A stretch of 64,000 nucleotides of DNA from an uncultured SAR116 cluster alpha proteobacterium. GTDB lineage: Bacteria > Pseudomonadota > Alphaproteobacteria > Puniceispirillales > Puniceispirillaceae. The notes under the pieces were generated by a model. It was not told where the DNA came from. It saw nothing but the letters and a program-made list of their open reading frames with translations, and made no database searches. Made by a program: the position numbers and the translations under genes. This document shows positions 58,129 to 64,000 of this stretch, one piece after another; position 1 is the first letter of the stretch, and each line of letters starts with the position of its first letter. The stretch is from assembly GCA_902573725.1 (NCBI GenBank), contig CACGLE010000002.1:1-64000 (forward strand), in the 5' to 3' direction.

Positions 58129-58950
58129 TTAACGCTGACATAAACCACAATAAAATGTTGTTCGCCCTGATTGTTTTAGCTCCTTTATAATCGAACCACA
58201 TTCAAGGCAAGGTTCTCCAGACCTTCCATAAACTTGCAATGATTGGATAAAATAACCTATTTCGCCACCTGGTTGAATGTGATCACGAAGGCTAGTTCCC
58301 CCTGCATCAATAGCTTTAAGGAGTATAACTTTAATAGAGTCTACAAGTTTTTCTGCTCTTTTCTTTTTTAAAGTTTTAGCCTGGCGTTTTGGAGAGATTC
58401 CTGCCCTAAATAAGGCTTCCGATGCATAGATATTCCCAATTCCTGCAATATTTCTTTGATCCAATAAGAACGTTTTTATTGAACAAGTTTTGCTGGCCGT
58501 CTTGGTGATTATATAATCAGGTGTAAATTCTTTGCTCAATGGTTCGGGCCCCAGGTTTTTTAAAAGCCAATGTGATAAGACAAATTCTTCTTTAAATAAG
58601 TCAACACAGCCAAACCTTCTTGGATCTGAAAATACCAGCCATTCTTCACTTTCAAAACCAATCGCAACATGGTCATGTTTTTGAAAGTTCGGTCGACTTT
58701 TATAGATTCGAAAAGCACCTGACATACCGAGGTGTATTAAAAGAATTTGCTTTGTAGAAAGGGGAATTAAAATATATTTCCCTCGTCTTTGTGGTTGCTT
58801 ACAAATTACACCTTTAAGGGTTTTATTCAAAGATGTTGGAATAGGCCAACGCAAATTTTTTCTACCTACAAAAATGTCAGTAATCTTTTTTCCACTAGCA
58901 ATTGAAGCAATGGCGCGTTTAACTGTCTCAACTTCAGGTAACTCTGGCAA
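58129..58950 (-). CDS. mutM: Formamidopyrimidine-DNA glycosylase
   Basis: The 273-aa Fpg excises oxidised purines such as 8-oxoguanine. The catalytic N terminus is PELPEVETV, with Pro2 and Glu3 in place. The beta-F finger (LLIHLGMSG), the H2TH region (QRNIAGIGNIYASEAL) and the C-terminal zinc finger CLECGSII...FYCGLCQR are intact. It diverges from ubiE. The gap 58951-59079 holds both promoters. Confidence 0.96.
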   Translation of the reverse strand: MPELPEVETVKRAIASIASGKKITDIFVGRKNLRWPIPTSLNKTLKGVICKQPQRRGKYILIPLSTKQILLIHLGMSGAFRIYKSRPNFQKHDHVAIGFESEEWLVFSDPRRFGCVDLFKEEFVLSHWLLKNLGPEPLSKEFTPDYIITKTASKTCSIKTFLLDQRNIAGIGNIYASEALFRAGISPKRQAKTLKKKRAEKLVDSIKVILLKAIDAGGTSLRDHIQPGGEIGYFIQSLQVYGRSGEPCLECGSIIKELKQSGRTTFYCGLCQR

Positions 58951-59079
58951 TCTTGCATTTCCTCTTTTTACTTTATCCTGTTATAACAAATCCACGAATC
59001 AAAGTGTGGTATTTGATGAACTGATTTCATCAACCTATATAGGTAAAAAATATATGTTTATTTACAGGAAACTCAACAA

Positions 59080-59856
59080 ATGAGTAAAAGTGCAGAGAAC
59101 AAACAAGTTCCGACGGCTAATTACCAAGTAGATTTTGGTTATCGCAAAGTTTCAGTCACTGAAAAACAAAATTTGGTAAATCACGTTTTCAATTCTGTCG
59201 CACCTTCCTATGATATTATGAATGACTTAATGAGCTTAGGTGTTCATAGGCTTTGGAAGGAAACACTGCTTGACTGGATGGCACCACGCCCTAACCAAGT
59301 TTTAGCGGATTTGGCGGGGGGAACGGGAGATATTGCACTTCGCTTTATTCAAAGAGGTGGTCATTTTGCATATATTATTGATATAAACCAGCAAATGCTA
59401 GCCTCAGGCCAAAAGAGAAAAGTAATGGAAAATTATAAACATAAGCTTAATTGGTTACTTGGCGATGCGCAAGCTATACCTTTAGCAGATAATAGTGTGG
59501 ATAGAGTGACTATTGCGTTTGGACTTAGAAATGTTCCAGATCGAACCAAGGCATTAAAACAAATAGTTCGTATTCTAAAACCCGGCGGGAGATTTTGTTG
59601 TCTTGAATTTTCACATGTAAAAAACCAGTTATTAACTGTTATATATGATAAATGGTCTTTTGATGTGCTCCCCAGGCTCGGTCACCTCATAGCCGGCGAT
59701 AGTCAAGCCTATCAATATTTAGTTGAATCTATTCGTCAATTTCCATCTCAAACAGAGCTTAGTTTAATGATGGCTAATGCAGGAATGTCACAAATCAAAG
59801 TCAAAACACTTTCTGGCGGAATCGCAGCAATCCATTCAGGGTGGAAGCTAGATTAA
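59080..59856 (+). CDS. ubiE: Demethylmenaquinone/2-polyprenyl-benzoquinol methyltransferase
   Basis: This SAM-dependent C-methyltransferase of 258 aa has HVFNSVAPSYDIMNDLMSLG at its start, the SAM motif LADLAGGTGDIALRF and the UbiE patterns FGLRNVPDRTKAL and RILKPGGRFCCLEFSH. It methylates the ring in ubiquinone biosynthesis. The stop overlaps the ubiB ATG by 1 nt (TAATG). It opens the plus-strand operon ubiE-ubiB-coaBC-dut-moeB. Confidence 0.96.
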   Translation: MSKSAENKQVPTANYQVDFGYRKVSVTEKQNLVNHVFNSVAPSYDIMNDLMSLGVHRLWKETLLDWMAPRPNQVLADLAGGTGDIALRFIQRGGHFAYIIDINQQMLASGQKRKVMENYKHKLNWLLGDAQAIPLADNSVDRVTIAFGLRNVPDRTKALKQIVRILKPGGRFCCLEFSHVKNQLLTVIYDKWSFDVLPRLGHLIAGDSQAYQYLVESIRQFPSQTELSLMMANAGMSQIKVKTLSGGIAAIHSGWKLD

Positions 59857-61376
59857 TGTCTTACCTGATAGCTATATTTAGACTTCCTTATATCGGACTT
59901 ATACTTGGAAGGGCAGGAGTTTTAGGCCATATTAGTAGACTTGCACCATTGCCTGCATGGCAAAAATCACTCTTCAGCTTCGTTAACTTTCTTGTAGCTG
60001 GTCAAAATAGTCAGAAGAATGCAGGTGAAACACTTTGCCTTGCTTTGCAAAAATTAGGTCCTGTATTCATAAAATTTGGACAGGCGTTATCCACTCGTTC
60101 GGATTTACTTGGGCCAGATATTGCCCGCGGATTAGTAATGCTTCAAGATAGCATTCCTCCATTTTCATCACAAATTGCCAAGAAAATAATTGAACGTGAA
60201 ACAGGAAAAAAAATTGAAGAAATCTTTGTTTTTTTTAAGGATCAACCTGTAGCTGCCGCTTCGGTTGCGCAAGTACACAAAGCAAAACTTACTGATGGAC
60301 GTGACGTAGCAGTAAAAATACTTCGCCCAAATATTCACAAACGCATGGCAAAAGATATAACTTTTTTTTATACACTTGCCAGAATAATGGAATTTCTTGC
60401 TCCGCAACTTAAAAGATTACGTTTAGTTATAGCTGTAGAACAGTTCAAACAATTAACTGAGCTTGAACTGGATATGCGGATGGAAGCCGCGGCAGGTGGC
60501 AAATTACGAGATAATTTGGCATCTGATATGGGAGTTCGAATTCCTTGGATAGAACATAGTCTTACAAGTAAGAATGTTCTTGTTTGTGAATGGATTACAG
60601 GACTTAGAATTGATGACGTAAAAGGCCTTGTTGCCTCGGGTCATAAAATTGATGATATCACTAATAAAGCAGCAACGAGCTTTTTTAACCAAGTATTCAG
60701 AGATGGATATTTTCATGCCGATATGCATCCAGGAAATATATTTGTGACATCTGATGGAACGCTGGTGCCAATTGATTTTGGTATTATGGGGAGTCTTTTG
60801 CCGGAAGACAGATTTTTTTTAGGAAGCTTGCTTATAGCTCTACTGGAACGAGATTATGATAAAGTTGCAAGACTACATTATGATGCAGGTATGCTTCCAG
60901 AGGAGGCCCCTCTTTCATTATTTGCACAAAATTTGAGAGCGCTAGTTGACCCAGTAATGGATAAACCTTTGGGTGAGATAGAGCTAAGTGAAGCCCTTGG
61001 TCAAATATTGCAAATATCAGCTAGATTTGATATTTTCGTGCAGCCCCAGTTCAATCTACTTCAAAAAACAATGGTGATGGCTGAGGGTGTGGCACGCAGC
61101 CTTAATCCCGACGCAAATATGTGGCATCTCGCAAAACCGCTCGCGTCTGAATGGATTCAGTCTCAGACAGGGTTTGCATTGAAACTACAGGAATTCTTCT
61201 CAGATATTGAACGGGTTGTTCGCGCCCTCCCTAAGATTATAGATAAATATGAGAAGAGTCTAATTGAACAAAATACTGAAAGAAATGAAAACAAAAAGTC
61301 TTTCTTCATCTCTAATCTAGGTTGGTTTTTTGGCGGTATATCAATAAGTGTTGCTTTTTTTCTTTTTTACAGCTAA
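59856..61376 (+). CDS. ubiB: Ubiquinone biosynthesis kinase-like protein UbiB
   Basis: This ADCK/UbiB atypical kinase of about 506 aa has the signature FIKFGQALSTRSD (KxGQ), the Ala-rich loop AAASVAQVHKA and a kinase core with GYFHADMHPGNIFV and IDFGIMG. A C-terminal transmembrane stretch (FFGGISISVAFFLFY) anchors it. It is needed for ubiquinone production, probably through lipid extraction. ORF-track GTG 59841 lies inside ubiE. ATG 59856, overlapping the stop, is preferred. Confidence 0.95.
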   Translation: MSYLIAIFRLPYIGLILGRAGVLGHISRLAPLPAWQKSLFSFVNFLVAGQNSQKNAGETLCLALQKLGPVFIKFGQALSTRSDLLGPDIARGLVMLQDSIPPFSSQIAKKIIERETGKKIEEIFVFFKDQPVAAASVAQVHKAKLTDGRDVAVKILRPNIHKRMAKDITFFYTLARIMEFLAPQLKRLRLVIAVEQFKQLTELELDMRMEAAAGGKLRDNLASDMGVRIPWIEHSLTSKNVLVCEWITGLRIDDVKGLVASGHKIDDITNKAATSFFNQVFRDGYFHADMHPGNIFVTSDGTLVPIDFGIMGSLLPEDRFFLGSLLIALLERDYDKVARLHYDAGMLPEEAPLSLFAQNLRALVDPVMDKPLGEIELSEALGQILQISARFDIFVQPQFNLLQKTMVMAEGVARSLNPDANMWHLAKPLASEWIQSQTGFALKLQEFFSDIERVVRALPKIIDKYEKSLIEQNTERNENKKSFFISNLGWFFGGISISVAFFLFYS

Positions 61377-61412
61377 TTTCAAATATGTGAAATTCTCACC
61401 AAATTGTGAAAA

Positions 61413-62882
61413 ATGGGTTATCAGGATAAATTAAACTATCTGATTAATGCTTTTGGAGGCGCTGATAATCTTCAAAAACTACTCGGTGTAGGTCCTAGTG
61501 CTATAAGTAATTATAAAAGCAGAAAACATTTACCTTTGAACCAAGCAAAAAGATTATCTAAAATAGCTCCTCAATTTGGTTTTAGTTTAGACCCGCATAG
61601 CCTTCAAATTAGCACTAGCGATAAAAATAAAAAGCCGGAAATATTGCTAATTATAACTGGTGGGATTGCTGCATATAAAGCTCTTGAACTTATCAGACGA
61701 TTACGAGATTTTGAATTCACCATCACAGTGGTAATGACAGAAGCAGCCAAAAATTTTATAACACCTTTATCCGTATCTGCACTTACTGGAAATAAAGTTT
61801 ACTCAAATTTATTTGATTTAACAGATGAGCAAGAAATGGGACATATCCAACTTGCTCGTAAGGCAGAATTAATTTTAATTGCTCCAGCAACGGCTAATTT
61901 TATTGGAAAAATGGCGCATGGGCTCGCTGATGACCTTGCAAGCACTATATGTCTTGTAGCAGACGCTCCTATTTTTGTTGCGCCTGCAATGAATCCGCAC
62001 ATGTGGTCAAATATTGCAACTCAAGAAAACTGTACTACCCTGTTGAATAGGGCTGTTCGCTTCTTAGGTCCAGACAATGGCAATACCGCATGTGGGGAAA
62101 TAGGTTCTGGTAGATTGGCTGACACCTCGTACATTGTTTCTGAGATACAAAAAACATTACACATTAAGCTAAACGAAAAAATAGGAATTAGTGATAAAAG
62201 TCTGCAAAAACCGTTGGACGGGATTAGAATTCTTATAACTGCAGGACCAACTTATGAGCCCGTTGACCCCGTTAGATTTATTGGAAATAGATCATCTGGA
62301 AAGCAGGGATTTGCAATTGCTGATGCCTGCGCTGCTGCTGGCGCATCAGTTTGTCTCATTTCAGGACCAGTCAATTTAGAAGCGCCAGAAGACGTCCGCC
62401 TTATTTTGGTTGATACAGCAGAACAAATGAAGAGCGCTTGTGAGAAAGAACTTGAAGTGGATTGTGTGGTTTGTGCAGCAGCTGTTTCTGATTGGCGCCC
62501 ATTGCAGGTTAACAAGAGAAAAATCAAGAAATCTAATAAAAAAATACCTCAACTTGTGCTAACTGAAACACCGGACATTTTATCTTGGGTTGGATGTCAC
62601 AAATCAAGGCCAAGGCTTGTTATTGGTTTCGCAGCAGAGACAGAAAATCTCAAAATAAACGCTGCTAAAAAAAGAAAGAATAAAAATGCAGATTGGATTT
62701 TGGCAAATTCAGTTTTTCAGTCTGGTATTTCTGTGTTCAATGCTGATAATAATGAAGTTTTTTTTATTTCTAAAAATGATGTAGAAGATTGGGGTACAAA
62801 CAGTAAGGAAACGGTAGCACAAAAATTAACTGATAAGATTAGTGGATATTTTTCTAATAATCAAGAAAAGAGGGGGGTATGA
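61413..62882 (+). CDS. coaBC: CoaBC with N-terminal helix-turn-helix domain
   Basis: The 489-aa bifunctional enzyme makes 4'-phosphopantetheine from phosphopantothenate and cysteine in CoA synthesis. The flavin-dependent decarboxylase begins at about residue 75 (LLIITGGIAAYKALEL), with His/Asn in APAMNPHMW and Cys in ACGEIGSGRL. The ligase half has ITAGPTYEPVDPVRFIGNRS and VCAAAVSDWRP. Residues 1-55 are extra: LLGVGPSAISNYKSRKHLP looks like a Cro/CI- or YdaS-like HTH. No methionine separates the two parts, so the fusion is read as one protein. Confidence 0.88.
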   Translation: MGYQDKLNYLINAFGGADNLQKLLGVGPSAISNYKSRKHLPLNQAKRLSKIAPQFGFSLDPHSLQISTSDKNKKPEILLIITGGIAAYKALELIRRLRDFEFTITVVMTEAAKNFITPLSVSALTGNKVYSNLFDLTDEQEMGHIQLARKAELILIAPATANFIGKMAHGLADDLASTICLVADAPIFVAPAMNPHMWSNIATQENCTTLLNRAVRFLGPDNGNTACGEIGSGRLADTSYIVSEIQKTLHIKLNEKIGISDKSLQKPLDGIRILITAGPTYEPVDPVRFIGNRSSGKQGFAIADACAAAGASVCLISGPVNLEAPEDVRLILVDTAEQMKSACEKELEVDCVVCAAAVSDWRPLQVNKRKIKKSNKKIPQLVLTETPDILSWVGCHKSRPRLVIGFAAETENLKINAAKKRKNKNADWILANSVFQSGISVFNADNNEVFFISKNDVEDWGTNSKETVAQKLTDKISGYFSNNQEKRGV

Positions 62883-63337
62883 GCTCTTCCCTTAACATTG
62901 ATATTGAAATATTAGACCATGCGAGCGATCTACCTATTCCTAAATATCAAACCGAAGGTGCCGCTGGTATGGATTTGTATGCCGCACTTTCAAAGCCAAT
63001 TGAATTAAGACCTTTTGAGAGAATTCTAATTCCAACGGGATTAAAAATAAGCCTCCCGAAAAATTTAGAAGCTCAAATACGTCCACGTTCTGGACTTGCC
63101 TATACAAATGGTATATCGATATTAAATTCACCTGGAACAATTGATAGCGACTATAGGGGTGAAATAAAAATTTTACTTATCAATTTAGGTCAGGATAAAT
63201 TTGTTATTGAACATAGTTCTAGAATTGCGCAATTAATAATTACCCCTGTTATACAAGTAAAATTAAAAGTTGTATTAGCCCTTAATGAAACAAAAAGAGG
63301 ACAAAGTGGTTTTGGTTCTACAGGGCAAAAGGCATAA
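62879..63337 (+). CDS. dut: dUTP diphosphatase
   Basis: This trimeric dUTPase of 152 aa removes dUTP and makes dUMP. All five family motifs can be placed: AAGMDLYA (motif 1), RPRSGLA (2), GTIDSDYRGEI (3), RIAQLII (4) and GFGSTG (5). The ATG overlaps the coaBC stop by 4 nt (ATGA). The conserved coaBC-dut order points to one operon. It complements cdd and tdk in deoxypyrimidine control. Confidence 0.97.
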   Translation: MSSSLNIDIEILDHASDLPIPKYQTEGAAGMDLYAALSKPIELRPFERILIPTGLKISLPKNLEAQIRPRSGLAYTNGISILNSPGTIDSDYRGEIKILLINLGQDKFVIEHSSRIAQLIITPVIQVKLKVVLALNETKRGQSGFGSTGQKA

Positions 63338-63343
63338 ACATAA

Positions 63344-64000
63344 ATGAAGATAACCGATACCCAACTCCACCGATATGCACGCCAAATAGTAATGCATGAA
63401 ATTGATGAAGATGGACAGCAAGCATTATTATCTTCTAAAATAGCAGTTCTAGGGGCGGGAGGCTTGGGCTCAGTTGTTATTGCAAATCTGGCAGCAGCTG
63501 GTGTTGGAGAGATAATAATTTGTGACAATGACATTATTGATTTAAGTAATCTAAACAGGCAAATTATTTACCGTGAGAGTGATGTTGGAAAACCAAAAAC
63601 TGAAAGTGCAAAACGCTTCGTTCAAGATATCAACCCTGATGTTTCGGTAAAAATAATACAAAAAACAATGGACAAAGAAAAACTTAACGATATTTTATCT
63701 GATTGCAATTTACTAGTAGATTGTGCTGACCAATTCCGCACAAAATTTAATGCTGCCGAAGCAGCTTTCGAAAATGGAATTCCACATATTTTTGGAGGTG
63801 CCGTTCGGTTTGATGGGCAAATGGCCTCTTTGATGGCAGGTGTAGAAGGTTATAATAATTCACCTTGTTTCGCGTGTCTTTTTCCAAAAGATTCCGACGT
63901 GGCACAAGCCACAAATTGCGCACAAGCTGGTATCCTATCACCCATAACAGGATTAATCGGCAACTTACAATCTTTAGAAACAATAAAGTGGGTTACAAGA
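63344..64000 (+). CDS. MoeB/ThiF/HesA-family adenylyltransferase, 3' truncated by window edge
   Basis: The gene is absent from the ORF track because the frame is still open at base 64000. From ATG 63344 I read 219 codons without a stop. The E1-like features are clear: YARQIVMHEIDEDGQ at the N terminus, the nucleotide loop VLGAGGLGSVVIANL, DLSNLNRQIIY and ATP-site Arg, a zinc pair in PCFACLF, and CAQAGILSPITGLIGNLQ. It adenylates the C terminus of MoaD or ThiS. MoeB and ThiF cannot be separated from this part. It follows dut after 6 nt. Confidence 0.9.
   Translation, partial: MKITDTQLHRYARQIVMHEIDEDGQQALLSSKIAVLGAGGLGSVVIANLAAAGVGEIIICDNDIIDLSNLNRQIIYRESDVGKPKTESAKRFVQDINPDVSVKIIQKTMDKEKLNDILSDCNLLVDCADQFRTKFNAAEAAFENGIPHIFGGAVRFDGQMASLMAGVEGYNNSPCFACLFPKDSDVAQATNCAQAGILSPITGLIGNLQSLETIKWVTR

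Overview
The window reads as ordinary chromosomal DNA of a low-GC, free-living alphaproteobacterium, most likely a marine lineage with a compact genome. The lineage is inferred from three things. The dnaA-rpsT-mutM-ubiE-ubiB-coaBC-dut neighbourhood is typical of Alphaproteobacteria. A RegB/RegA (PrrB/PrrA) redox two-component pair is present. There is also a tandem glycine riboswitch and many ABC importers for small nitrogenous solutes, set in AT-rich, tightly packed genes. I see no insertion sequence, prophage, CRISPR array, tRNA or rRNA, and no island of clearly foreign composition.

Layout. 1-3.1 kb: the 3' part of an SDR oxidoreductase, a hydroxypyruvate-isomerase-like gene, the glyoxalase I/II pair and a small Cys-rich protein. 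3.1-7.1 kb: typA, a pncA-tdk pair overlapping by 4 nt, and upp. 7.1-15.6 kb: a nine-gene minus-strand run, pyrE-rbsK-nucleoside hydrolase-2OG/Fe(II) oxygenase-BMP-type nucleoside ABC importer (4 genes)-cdd, with gaps of about 30 nt or less throughout. It looks like a self-contained nucleoside scavenging operon. 15.7-19.7 kb: a polyamine importer (potFGHI type) with a hairpin after the binding-protein gene. 19.8-22.4 kb: pyrC and a dadA-like amino-acid dehydrogenase preceded by a tandem glycine riboswitch and a good promoter. 22.6-26.5 kb: a membrane pyrophosphatase with a K+-dependent signature, an FAD monooxygenase and a glutathione peroxidase. 26.5-31.1 kb: a basic-amino-acid importer (aot/his type) ending in an AotO/AstE-like deacylase whose real start appears to be an ATA codon. 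31.3-40.3 kb: trhO, rpe, an SF2 helicase, an XdhC-family protein, an MFS exporter, a glycosyltransferase and an orphan iron-type ABC permease. 40.7-45.3 kb: ppk-ppx and another glycosyltransferase. 45.4-48.7 kb: three EamA/DMT permeases and a small secreted protein. 48.8-57.0 kb: a minus-strand series dnaA-dnaN-recF-gyrB-regB-regA. 57.3-64 kb: rpsT, a small exported protein and mutM on the minus strand, then ubiE-ubiB-coaBC-dut-moeB/thiF on the plus strand. CoaBC carries an extra N-terminal helix-turn-helix domain.

How the genes fit together. The dominant theme is recovery of nitrogen, carbon and bases from dissolved nucleosides, polyamines, glycine or D-amino acids and basic amino acids. Imported nucleosides would be deaminated (cdd), hydrolysed, the ribose phosphorylated (rbsK) and fed to the pentose phosphate pathway (rpe), while the bases are re-ribosylated (upp; pyrE/pyrC cover de novo UMP). 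The energy-storage genes (ppk-ppx, hppA) and the redox regulator RegBA suit fluctuating energy supply. No wholly new system is obvious. The points most worth a second look are the oxygenase inside the nucleoside operon, the HTH-CoaBC fusion, the glycine-riboswitch-controlled dadA-like gene, the ATA start of the aotO-like gene and the extension of the dnaA-gyrB cluster into regBA.
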